Under the pieces are notes generated by a model. That model searched no databases, was not told where the DNA came from, and was given only the letters and a program-made list of their open reading frames with translations. Shown one piece after another: positions 10,000 to 22,600 of a DNA stretch of 64,000 nt (within the stretch, counting starts at the first letter, position 1; every line of letters starts with the position of its first letter). The translations under genes were made by a program, and so were the position numbers. The stretch is from Pararge aegeria (lineage: Eukaryota > Arthropoda > Insecta > Lepidoptera > Nymphalidae): NCBI RefSeq assembly GCF_905163445.1, contig NC_053199.1:13534001-13598000 (forward strand), written 5' to 3'.

Positions 10000-11660
10000 T
10001 TATAAATACTAAGTACAGCTTTTTGTGACAGCACGTCCTAGGAAGTATGCCATGCTTATTTCTGCCACATAGCAATATTGCTGTGGTCTTTGTTAACTGA
10101 AAAAAAAAATTAGTTCTATAAGTGGAGAAGCTCTATTTTGAAAATTGAAATTAGATCAAGTTGCCATTTCTAAAAAAAGGATAATCCTTTATAAATGGGG
10201 TTTAAATCCATTACATATAATGTGCCATATTAGAAATTACTTAAAATAGGTAGTTGCCGCTGTAATTATAGGAAATAAGGCTTAATATCTGCGTATTGGA
10301 TAGAAGCAGGCGTTACTTTGCGGATATCCAGGATATATTATGAATGCAGTATTCATTTCGCGTTGTATACCAAATAAAGCTAAATTTTCATACCTATGTG
10401 TAATAAAATTATTCCTATATATTGATTGTTATTTAAAACTAAATAAAATCTAAAACGTCCTCGAAACCACCGCAGCGAGGCACAGTTCCTAAGATCCTGG
10501 CAGCATTGCCCCTTTGGATGGCAAAACTAATTCGTTGGCCAAGGTAACTGCCCGCTGTGGGATCACCGGTTGACTCGATAACCCTTTTCGATAATTCTTT
10601 GAAAAGGATACCTATGTTACAGTAATTTTATAAATTGGGTAAATAACCAAACTTTTGATAACTATAAATTCATATTTGCCTCATATTATATTAAACTAAT
10701 TAGTTAAAAGATAGGTATCAAGAAACAATTAAAATTATATTTAATTCATAACCAATGTTCATGACATTGAGTTGGTGGGTATTTTGATATAAATACGACT
10801 GCATTATCGATAACTCCAGTCCTACATGGACTCGAACGATGCAAAGATACCTCCCGGTGTCTTATTCGTTTATCACTTAATATCTGCGTCTTAGATTTAT
10901 CGGGGTGTACCTTACATGACCTGCGATCTCTTGCGAGGACTTGAGGACTCTCTCAGGAGAGATGGTTTTCGAGCATAACCCACTACACTGCTGCCAATGG
11001 CGTGCACTTCATACATGCACAAAAGCTCTGCCTGCCCTAAAATTTTTGTATAACTCATAAATGCAAAGGATTTTCCATTTTATGACATCGTTCTTCTTTA
11101 TGCATACCTAGCTGCTGCAATGCGGTCTGGTGGGCTAAAATGATGCTAGTGGGCTAAGCTCGTGTGTCTGTAGTTACACCTTGGTAATAAAACAAACCGT
11201 TGATAAATTAATATCTAATAAATAAAAAAAAACACGAGTATATATTATTGCTTCAAATTCTATTTTACACAAATATCTAAAACAAACTGTTAATGCAGTA
11301 TAAACATAACTAATTAGAATTTTATTTTTAAATAAGCGATCAGCAATTAATGACTAAATAAATTACTATTATTTTATTAAAATATGAAATCATAATGACT
11401 CTGGACCTAATAATAACAGTAATTAAGTTTTTAGTCATTTAGTTTCCTTTTACAAACGTATTACGTCACGGATACATCCAACGCACATTAAGGAAGTTTT
11501 CGAACATTCTAACAAAAAGTTAATTTTTTTAAAACATTGTTGCAGTAGTTGTGCTCTGAAATTTAAAAGCTGTTGCCTGTGATGGACTGCGACTTTATGC
11601 CACGCCATATTTATTTGTAAGGCCCTGTATGTCTGAAATCTACTCGTACTAATCAGATAA
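10000..11660. other. Gene-free stretch of mixed repeats
   Basis: No coding exon found. It holds a piece of family C (about 10020-10095: GTATGCCATGCTTATTTC, GCCACATAGCAATATTGC) and, at 10985-11045 on the minus strand, a block around GTGCACTTCATACATGCAC that recurs at 28190-28225 and 43700-43735. The rest is AT-rich with no pattern I can name. Confidence 0.4.
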
Positions 11661-11664
11661 CTTA

Positions 11665-11842
11665 CGGCTAAGAAAGTTGTATTAGTTACACCATTTATAA
11701 CTCAAGAACGGCTTGACCAATTTTTATGATATTTGATTTTTTGGATTCCTCTTAGGATAATATCCTCTAGGATAATAGCATTAAAATATAACATTAATAA
11801 AAAAAAATTATCCGCGGTACGACGTTCGCCGGGACAGCTAGT
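11665..11842 (+). repeat. Dispersed repeat, family H (CGCCGGGACAGCTAGT end)
   Basis: Begins near AAAGTTGTATTAGTTACAC, continues ATAACTCAAGAACGGCTTG and ends TCCGCGGTACGACGTTCGCC then GGGACAGCTAGT. A second copy at about 23205-23340 keeps the same start and end with a shorter middle. Confidence 0.65.
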
Positions 11843-11929
11843 TTCTTATACAAGTAAACACTTAGAATTTTTTTAAATAGTTTGTATGGAAAAATAAATA
11901 TGCTTCTTTATATTTTTGCGGGGTGATCT

Positions 11930-12436
11930 CTTATGAAATATACTTATGCACCCTTCAACAATTCGTATATGGAGGGTAGAGGTAAGGAGAGTCATCTGTG
12001 TATATGAAAAAGTGTCGTCAAAATGTCAAAATGTATTAAATTAGGATGGCGCCACATTTGCATCAGGGTAACTCTTAAAAGAAGCGCCAAATATAAATAT
12101 TGTTAGAGTAGGCTTGAAAAATAAACAAGAAAGTATGGAGATACAAGGAAGTAAGGTTATATTTACCACAATATTTTGTACAACGTAAGTTGTTGAAATT
12201 CTCAATAATTAACTACTTTAGTCGATAATGACATTAATTTTTTTAACTCTGCATACTTCAATTCATCTACGAATGCTACATTCATACCATACCCTGTGCA
12301 TCCACCAGCGCCATTGTGGAGGATTTTTGAACTGTTATTTAGCGCAACAACTGGACACTTTTTCAACTTCTTTTAATAAGATGACTCTCCTTACCTCTAC
12401 CCTCCATAAATTCGTAATTCCGTTACACGTTGTATA
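11930..12436 (-). mobile_element. ATACAACGTGTA-family fragment carrying a nested MITE
   Basis: The left piece (11930-11967: GGTGATCTCTTATGAAATAT, ACTTATGCACCCTTCAACA) and the right piece (12409-12436: ATTCCGTTACACGTTGTATA) together match the end of the ATACAACGTGTA element at 18480-18549. The 441-bp MITE sits between them. The host element is therefore older than the MITE. Confidence 0.8.
11968..12408 (+). mobile_element. MITE with 30-bp terminal inverted repeats and 8-bp target duplication, copy 1
   Basis: Both ends carry the same inverted repeat, which starts TATGGAGGGTAGAGGTAAGG and is 30 bp long. The flanks are identical 8-bp direct repeats AATTCGTA at 11960-11967 and 12409-12416. The 441-bp interior has no transposase frame. 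A reverse-oriented copy lies at 51205-51640. An 8-bp duplication with short inverted ends is typical of hAT-superfamily elements; that placement is inferred. Confidence 0.9.
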
Positions 12437-12515
12437 TGACCGACTGACAGACGTCAGGTGCATACACTTTCAGCTACCGGACTGAAAATATCAACCGCTG
12501 AACCAATCAGACGTC

Positions 12516-12650
12516 ATGGAATTGAAGAAGGACGCCGCTCCACTCCTGGCGTTCGCAAAGTTGATGGGCAAAGAACTGGTCATCAGGTCCGATATTTCGC
12601 GCGACTTGTTGGGACTCGCGGAAACTGGTTTCTTCTTTATCTATAAATAA
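12516..12650 (+). CDS. Orphan 44-codon ORF, unassigned
   Basis: ATG at 12516 to TAA at 12648-12650. The frame is open for ten codons before the ATG, back to a TGA. The predicted peptide begins MELKKDAAPLLAFAKLMGKE and ends GFFFIYK, with a natural mix of residues and varied codons unlike the AT-rich surroundings. AATAAA overlaps the stop (12646-12651). No homologue comes to mind, no partner exon was found, and another frame over the same bases is also open. It may be a last exon whose upstream exons I failed to find, a decayed gene fragment, or chance. Confidence 0.25.
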   Translation: MELKKDAAPLLAFAKLMGKELVIRSDISRDLLGLAETGFFFIYK

Positions 12651-13675
12651 ACAAAGATTTAAGTTACTGACTATATAATAGTTGGCAAGGTTTTTTTTTT
12701 TTTTTTTTTAAATAGGTGAATTAAAACTCATCGCCTATAAACAGCGCAATACTTCGCAGGGCATGCAATGTACACACAGGTTCTAAATGTAAAAGAAAAA
12801 AAATATATAAGTAGATATGTAAACACAAGTTTTTTTTATTAATGAAGTTCCTTTTCGGTTATTTATCTATAGATTAGTTAAGTGAGTTGTTTACATCTGA
12901 ATTAGCAGAATTAGTAGTCATAAAAACATGATATTACATATATTAAGACCACTACAAGCCACGCTAGGGTTTACCAGAATCAAAACATGTAGCTATCGCG
13001 GGGTCGTTCGCTCTGTATAAACAAAATCATAACTAAATAAAATAAACCTTATATATTATTTTTACATAGATTCAAACATAATTAATACCTACGACATATA
13101 TTATTCTGATACTATTTGTAAACTTGTAAAATGTTGAACATTCAGTACGTTAAAAACATTGACCTACAAAATTTATTACCTGTTGATTTTCCAAAAAAAA
13201 AAAAAGTAGTTTTTAAAACTCAACTCTGGCTTTTGTTAGAAACTCAGCATCATCGTCGATGCCTATAGCAGTGGGTTAAAGGCCTCTCCCAACATGAGAA
13301 TTTGCTCAAAATCACCACGGTAGGTAGACGTTACGAAGGAAGAAGAAGACGTAAGGAAATTTTGAATCTCAGTAGCGCCCGAAATAAATACTCGACCAAA
13401 TCCAAAATCTTGACTGAAAGAATGAATTTAGTAGTGCATCATGTTCCTACTGCTCCCTTTAGATAGATAGCACCACTGAATTCAATCTGCCATCTGAAGA
13501 TTATGGATTGGATTAATAATCAACACAGCGTAGCGGGCTTAAGGACTAAGGGCTTTTCCAACCGTAAACAAAACAATTGACGCTCCGGTGATACGCTGCT
13601 GACACCATTTAACGAGTGTATTCGTTAAACGGCGCCAGCAGCGTGTCTAACAGAGTAGCGTGTACGTATATATTT

Positions 13676-16600
13676 TTAACAGGATGAACTTACAGTTTTT
13701 TCCTGTTTCTTGTGCACGTTCGCTGGCGTTGCCACGGGAAGTATCGAAAACCAGTGAGAGTCGGCTGATGCGAGTAGAGAAGCTGCCTTGTCTCCCGTAC
13801 CGCCGGATTGAACTGGTTTAGTGCCGATTATACCGATCAACTGACCGTGGTGGAGGATCAAACTGCCCAATAGTGTCTGAAAAAGTTAAACATTGATATA
13901 ATTTAATATATACCAAATTCAAATTCAAAAATTCTTTATTCATCACGAGCACTATCACGGGCACTTATGAAGCCTTCATACATATATATTTACATAATTG
14001 TAAGAGGATGCTGATAACCTCGTTCGCCAACGTAAACCTAAAGCTACGAGGGTTCCAAACTCGCCCTGGTCTAAGAAGAGCCCACAAAAAACTTAGCGGG
14101 GTATTTTTTTGTTATCACCATCTCACAGTAAATTATTATTGAGCTATGAAGTTAGAGCAATTCACACCCAAGCTTTTTTATCGTTGTAAGTAATCATTAA
14201 CATCTTCTTTTTCTTTTTAACCTATATCACTGTCCATAGCCTATTAAAATCCCACAGTTGGCCTATTCTCGCAGATAACAGATTTAATACAAGATATTTA
14301 CTTTTTAAAAAGTATAAAATTTATGAGAAGCCGGTTTTTTGAAGTGCTACTTCCTGGCGTGTTAGGGTGATGAGAGTAATTTTTTCGATGCACGCGCACA
14401 CCGTCACGAAAAACCGTCAACATTTTAGTTTTTCAAAAAAAAGTTTTGACAGTGTACCTACACTTCCAAAATCTCAAATTTGAATTAAACTAGTACGATA
14501 ATGAGATAACTAGATAATGCGTTATAATAAAACTTACAAAGTATTAAATACTAAATCTAGTGTTAGTGTGGTCTTTTCATCAAACGTTAGAATAAGGCGA
14601 AAGATAAAATTGTATCTTGTTACTCCAAAGAAGTATTACTTTTAACGCGTCTACATAAGTTCACACACGTTCTTTTATTTAAAAAAAATTATATTCAAAT
14701 TCAAAATTCATCTATTTCAAGTAGGTCCAGTATATAAGCACTTTTGAAACGTCATGTCAGTCTGTTTGTAGTGACTCTACCTATATCCTGTATTATGTCG
14801 ATATAAACAATCGACTTATTAGAAACGGAGATAAATTAGTGATATCTGCATATCGTCTGAGAAAAGTACAGAAATCCTTTGTGGGGATGCCTTTATAACA
14901 TGATACCGAAAGTAATATTAGATCTACCTTCACCTAAGTTTACACAATATGATGGCACACGATTGATGAATTCCTTAACTCAACTTCGCTCTCATATCTC
15001 ACAAAACAGAAAAATTCTAAAGATTGCTAAGCTATAAAATGATGTTGGAAAAGAGCAATCTGCTGAGTTTCTTGCCGGCCCTTCTCAGTGGAATCTGCCT
15101 TCCGAACTGTGTGTAGTAGGTGGTAGAGTCACTACAAACAGACTGAATTGAAGTTTCGAAAGTTTTTAAAAACTAGGCCTACTCGAAATAAATGAATTTT
15201 GAATTTTTGAATATGTGTACGTACCTGCACTCTTTGAACAGATCTCTTCAAATTAGTCTGTATGTACGGATAGAAGACGTCGTAATCAAACGGATCTATC
15301 TTCTGCCTCAGAAACTCGCATACGTCTTGCGAAAACTCCATAGCTCTTTTATTCTCTCTGGGCACCATCAACAAAGTCATATGTCTCACATCCATTAGCA
15401 ATTGAAGTGCGCATCTGAAAAATCGCAAAAAATTTTAAAGTATTAAAACACAGAAAATTCGGTGTGTGTACGGCATTCATAACGATAATAAAACAAGTCG
15501 AAATATTCGTTAGTGCAGAAAAGAGTAATAAAACGTGTAGTCTATTTTTTTTCTTACTCGTGTCCTAACTAATTTTTATAAATTTAAAATGCATATAAAA
15601 ATTTTCAGACGTACGTCGATCCCGAAAATGTAGCTACAGTCGCTATAAGACTGATGTAAAAGGCATATACTAGTAGGAGAGCCGTAGCTTAATTGGGAAA
15701 GCGCTCAGGCCGCGATTGCTAGAGAGTCGCAGGTTCAAATCCTGTCGGTTCCGTAAATTTTTCTATGCATTTTAAATTTATATAAATTGATAATTCCTCC
15801 AAGTGTAGGTAAAAACCCTAATAAAATTATAAAATTATTTTCATAGCTATAAATTTATATTTGCCAGATACTTTATTAAAATGATTAGGATTTTACACCA
15901 TAACTCCGACAAATTATAACCGATTTAAATAATTATTTTTGTATTATAGAGGTTAAACATATATAATATGTGTTTAATTTTGCCCAAACTGTGGTTGGAG
16001 ATAGAGGACAGAACTCCTCAGCGGACTACAGCAAACCCTTCATTTAAGGCTTAGCGATACTGAATACTTTATTTTTTTTAGATCTACCACATCATAAAAC
16101 AAAATCAAACGCAGACGAAGTCGCGGGCAACAGCTAGTCAAAAATAAAAGTTAATATTATATGTATACCTTTGGTTTATATCAGTCTCTTTCTCTCTTAT
16201 GACTTTGTTATAATGTGCGAAGGTGATAGATATAGTTTTCTCTATAAAAGCAGTATGTATCTCTGCCGGCAAAGTATGTGGGACCACGTCGTCCAGTATC
16301 CGACTGACTGAGTAGAGGTACTCTTGTAGTTTCATTGAAGGAGCAGCTGGTACTTTGATTGTTGATTCTATAGAGTTTCCTTCCTCGTCTTTTTCTTCGA
16401 TTTTGATGATGTCCCATTGCTGTTGACAATTCAACAATTTATCCATACATTTGTGTCATTATTAACCTATCTATCCCATAAATATTATATACATAAACGT
16501 GAAAGTATGTGTGGATGCACGGGTGTTTCATGTTGGTTAGGCAGCGACCCTGCTTTCTGAGTCCAAGACCGGGTTTGATTCCCACAACTGGAAAAATGTT

Positions 16601-19600
16601 TGTGTGATGAACATGATTGTTTTTCAGTGTCTGGGTATTTATCTGTATATTATTAGTATTTATATATATTATATTCATAAAAATATTCAACAGCTATCTT
16701 AGTGCCCATAACACAAGCTACGCTTACTTTGGGGCTAGATGGTGATGTGTGTATTGTCGTAGTATATTTATTATTTTTTTTTTTATTTATATGTATATTA
16801 TTCACAATAAATATTCATCAGTCGTCTTAGTGCCCATAACACAAGCTACGCTTACTTTGGGTTTGGATGTAACGCCTGCTTCTAAATAATATTTAAAAAA
16901 ACTGTGTAATAGGACAAATAAAATATTGGGAACATGTGAAATGCTCGTAAGCGGTGATAGCGCATTGGGTAGGAGCTCGACTTCACTTTCGGGGGACCGA
17001 GTTCGAATCCCTGCACGCACCTTTAACATTTCTAAGTTGCGTGCGTTTTAAGTAATTACGATATTTTCTTTCACCGTTAAAGTAAGTATCACTTGCTTTA
17101 ACACAAGATACCCTTACTTTTGGGCTAGATGACTTGTGAGTAATGTAGTAATATATTTATTTAATTATATTCTTAATGCGACAGTTTATAACCGCGTATT
17201 TGTTTGTTTGCTACCTATCTTTGACTGAATTGCATTGGATTGGAGATGGACTTAAAATACTTTTTTATCCTGGCAAAGCATCAACTTAATGTTATCCGGG
17301 CGCTTTAAAAAATTTATAGCCTTTTTTATTCATAGTTTTACAGATAAAAGGGTCTTGTTAAAAATAAAAATATATAGACTGAGCCATTGTTATCCATAGC
17401 TTTACAGATAAACGGATCTTGTTAGTAAACTAATATGGTACGGAGATAGCTTGTAAGTATGACTTGCTTTAACGGTGAAGGAAAATATCGTGAGGTAACC
17501 TGCATGTCTGAGACTTCTACATATATTTCTTAAAGGTATGTGGAGTCAATCGGCATTGGGCCAGCGTGGTGTAATACGGCCTTAACCCCATCTCATTGTG
17601 GGAGGGACTCGTTTTCTGTAGTGGGCCGGTAATGAATTGATGTGATGATGAAATACTTACCATCATCAAATAATCGATATTCGCCTCTAACGTGAATTCT
17701 TGAGGCAATCCCTCAGTCAACTCCCTCATTTTCCCATCAACGATAGCCAACCACTTCTCCCAACACAGAACGTAATTCTTCTTCAGTACAACACAAATGT
17801 CGTTCCAGCGTTTAACCTCACTGTCATTGAGGGAGTCATCGTTGATGTAACATTTGCGTAGATTGGGCATAAGGTTGGTCGTAGCTTGGATGAAGCGCGC
17901 TGTATATATCGCGGTGGTTTTCTTTTGGAGTTCTGTTGATTGGAGAGTTGGCTCCTCGAAACAAGCCTTTATGTAGAGAAGCATGCTGTAACGAGATAGA
18001 TTTTTTTTTTGGAAGAGATCGCCACTAAGCGATAAGGGCGCCCTTTGTACCCTACTTTTTAAGTTTCTTCTTGTTGTGTCCATTGTTTTTTTTTCTGTTC
18101 GTGGTGTACAAATAAAAAATAAAATGAAATATTTTTGATATAAAAGAAAACCGACTTCTGATATATATACAACGTGTAAATAAAAACCAAAATAATGCTC
18201 CAGAGGCTTTAGAGGTACATTATTAACTGTCTCTGAAACTTATCTGTGCAACCGAAACTCTCATAGTTTTTGAGTAAACCACTACAGGTTTTACTTAAAT
18301 AAATCAGATACAGCCCTAACAGCTCATGCAAAAGTAAAATGAAATGATTCCTGTCACTTTATTAGATACGCGTCGCGTAGGTGCTTTACACGTATCGGTC
18401 TTTTATCTTCGATAGGGTTGTCATAAGTAAAAATTTTTATGGAAAAACACATATTCTCCTTTTGATTTAATATTGTTACAGGGTGATTCCTTATGACATA
18501 TACTTACGCACCCTTCAATAGTATTTCGTAATTCCGTTACACGTTGTATATATAATTTTAACGGTCGACTGGTACAGTGGGCAGCGACCCTGCTTTCTGA
18601 GTCCGACCCAAGGCCGTGGGTTCGATATACACAAATGGAAGATGTTTGTATGATGAACATAATTTTTTTTCCGTTTTTAGGTGTTTATCTGTATATTAGG
18701 TATACGAATTTATATATGTTATTCACAAGAATATTCATCAGTCATCTGAGTACCCATAACACAAGCTATACTTACTTTGGGGCTAAATGGCGATGTGTGT
18801 ATTGTCGTAATATAAATTATAAAAATTATTTACAATTTTCCTGTATACTGTATTTTTTGTGGTGTACAATAAAAAGTATATTCATTAATTCGTTCATTCA
18901 TGCATTCATTAGCTATATGTTTACAATATTTTTCACATATAAATTGAACGAAAAAAAATCTCTTTAAAAATGTACCTTTGTATATTTTTATCAGACGTGT
19001 CCCTCAAGTACTGTTCAATTTCAACTCTATCTATGAACACTTGATCTAACTCTTCCTCTTCCTCAAACGCGAATAACTTCTCTTTACACCTTCTGTCCTG
19101 GTACAGATAATCTTTTAAGTCTTCCAGAAGTTTCTGCAGTTCGTCGTCTAGGCTTTGGCAGAGTTTCTCGAGGTTTGGTGTAAAACCACGGTCTTGACGG
19201 GCCATACCTGCGTAATTATACTAAATTAAACAGTCATATTGAGGAGTGGAAAAGGTTATAGCGAAGTGACTTTGGCTTCAATTTTAGGGGCTGAGTTTGA
19301 ATCCCAGCACGCATCTCTAAATTTACCAGCTTATGTGCGTTTTTGTGTGCTTCAACGGTGAAGGAATTCATCGTGAGGAAACCTGCATGCCTGAGAGTTC
19401 TCCATAATGTTCTCTAAGGTGTTTGGAGTCCACCAATCCGCACTGGGCCAGCGTGGTGGACCTTAACCGCTACTCATTGTGGGAGGAGACCCGTGCCCTT
19501 CAATGGGGCCCCGGTTATCCGCGCCATTCGGCCATCAAAGTTATACATACAACGTGTATCGGAATTACGAAATACAGTTGAAGAGTGCATCGGTATATTT

Positions 19601-22600
19601 CATAAGGAATCACCCTTTTATGTATCGACTTAGAATGTTTTGAATTTAATATTCAAAACATTTACCCTTTACATTAACCCTTTTATGTATCGATTCCTTA
19701 TGAAATATACCGATGCACTCTTCAACAGTATTTCTTAATTCCGATACACGTTGTATATAAAACTTTGATGGCCGAATGGCGCGGATTGTGGGAGGAGACT
19801 CGTTTCCTGTAGTGGGCTGATAATGGGTTGTTTAAATAGTAACTGACGGTCTGGAACTTTGATAGCTCCATACTCCGGAAACCTGTCACTTTTTTAGCAG
19901 TAGTAAAGCTTTTTGTGACATAGCACATCTCAAGGTGTACAACCGCTACGCTTATTTCTTCGTCGCTTAAATTAAAAACACACATAGATCCGAAAAGTCA
20001 GTGGTGCGTGCAGGGCCTCGAACAAGGTCTCCGCGAATGGAAAGCTGCTTGCTTGCCCACTAGAACTAAAGTAACATACCTTTCATCAATCTGTTCATAA
20101 CGCTGATAACTTCATTCCTGGACTCAATAATCGTTTCGCCGATAAGATCCTTCCACACGAACCAGTTTATATCCGCCTCCTTCTCCACCTCGCTGTCTGA
20201 AGACACCTTAGTCAAGTCTATCAACAGCTGTGTCTTGAAGGAGTCATAGACTTTCTGCCAGCGGTTGTCTATGATCGTTTTAACTCGCGCAGTGAGCAAG
20301 GGTTGGAAGTAATGGCACCAAACGTGCACTTCCGGGATGTCCAACGACTCGCATATCGAACTCCAGTTTGATGGGGATTCTGGAAAATTAGCAAGATATA
20401 TCTTACTAAGCCAAGCATCGGCAGAAGACTGCCAGGGGATAAAGGAAAAAATGTACGTGTCCACCTGCCAAAGCACGGCTAAAACAGGGTATAGAAGTTT
20501 TTAGTTCAGAGTATTGTGGTTACCCCCGTTTATTATAACACGTAATACGTAATATTTGGATATTATTTTCAACCGTGCGTTCAGAGTGTTGATAAAACTG
20601 TGTGAGAAGATAAAATGTTGTCCTTTACCCGAGGAAAATATCTCTTGCCCATGCTAGCCGAATGCATCCTACTGAAGCAGTGATGGCTCAGATCATACAC
20701 TAAAAATGCTAAAGACTTCAGCCTTTAATTCGGGGAACTGAGAACGGGTACATTATGGGTACCCAAGAAAATCTGTGCCGTTTTTATCCCTCCACACCCC
20801 ACGGGTGTCGTACGGAGACACTATATAACGGAAGCGACAATGGTATTAGTAGCAAAACAGTCAGATTAACGTCGAATCGAGCCGAAATCCGAGCCCCCAA
20901 ATGGTTATCGGCAAGTTTCCATCCGAAAAATGAATAAATGTATTTGTAGCACAGATAACCCGCGGGTGTCGTACGGAGCGACTAAGGGTATATAGCACAG
21001 AGTGTTCCTTGCTACTAATACACCATTGACTGCGATCACCGAGCCGTCTGCCAAGCGTGGGAATTATTGGGAAACCCTCCCGCTTTACTCCAGCAGTGGA
21101 ATGTTATAGGCTGTCGACGAAATTATGTCGAGACGCAAATCTTAGACCTTCCACAGACTTATATCCTTGTGTCCAACAAGCGGGACAAGACTGTGGAATT
21201 TAGAAATCCATGTAAAAGACTCGTGTACTTGAATGACTACTTATAAATCTATCCATGATGAATGTGGATTCATAATTCATTATTCTTGTTCTTTTTAAAT
21301 AGCAACAAATAATAGAATTCTATTAATTTGTTTTCATTTTTAATATTGATTAATTGTTTTGTTTTCGTTTTTTTTTTCTTAATGTTATTGGCTTCTGACC
21401 ATTCTAATTAATGGTTGATATGATTATGATGAAAGAAATATTACCAATTTTGAAGGTTTCCTCCCTTATCTCGTGTAAAACTTTGACGCGCGTGACGTTT
21501 TGTAACAGTGCGTGCACGTTGTCACTTATGAAAGACTTCACCCACACGCTCCATTTCTGAACGCTGTCCGTTATTTCCTTTTTAGCTAAGGGCTGGAGTT
21601 CTTTGCTTGAAGATAACCTACAAAGAGAGATTTATTTACATCATTTTTTTAAAAGAAGCGGTGACAGCCCATTGGGTTCACTTTCGAGGTGCCGAGTTAA
21701 GATCCCAGCACGCATCTCTAACTTTGATTAGTTATGTGCGTTTTACGTAATTAAAATATCACTTGCCTCAACGGTGAAGGAAAACATCGTGAGGAATCCT
21801 GAATGAGAGTTCTACATAATGTTCTCAAAGGTGTGTGGAGTCCACCAATCCGCACTGAGCGAGCGTGGTGGACCACGGCCTTAACCCTCTCATTCTAAAA
21901 CGAGACCCGTGCCCTATAGTGGCCCGGTGCCGGTAGTGGTCTGATGTTGCTGATGGTGGTATGAATTCACCCTAATATAAAAATGCTACGTGAGTTTTAG
22001 GTCAAATTAAGCCATCATTAGTAATAATGAATAATATAGATGCTTTATGGCAGAATAAGAAACCCAACTTTTGGTTCGACTACCACAACAATCTTGATGA
22101 AATCTGGCACATATATAGCTCATATCTAGAAGAGCGGAAGTCGAGTAGAGAACGAGTCTACATCTCTATGAATAGACTAACGTATGTTAGAAACGCACAT
22201 AACTCCGAAAAGTTAGAGGTGCGTGCCGGGGCTCGAACTCGGTCTCCACCGCGTCTTCACATAAAAATAATGAATGAATAGTTACCTGTAATTAGTCACA
22301 GCTGATGGCAACAGTCGTATGGCGCTGGGGTCACTAAACTGCACCAATTCTAAAAGCGGCTGTGAATTTGGTCCGTAGAGGTCCCTTAGTTTTCCTAATA
22401 CAGCACCCCCATCATTTTCTGTATGAATGAATGAATTAATTAATACATAATATTACAGCACTACATTACATTATGGCGGCCGAATGGCGCAGTGGGCAGT
22501 GACCCTACTTTCTGCGTCGTGGGTACGATTCCCACGTTTGTGTGATGAATAAATAAATAAATATACTACGACAATACACACATCGCTATCTAGCCCCAAA

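Noticed and set aside
15678..15753. Functional tRNA gene
   Set aside because: The region between D and T arms is too long and gives no regular anticodon stem, so it is listed only as tRNA-like.
18024..18026. Longer COG1 exon 10 from the AG at 18025-18026
   Set aside because: It is in frame, but the added bases are repeat sequence and an A-run. The AG at 17986-17987 has a better pyrimidine-rich lead and starts at family-like sequence. Kept only as a possible alternative.
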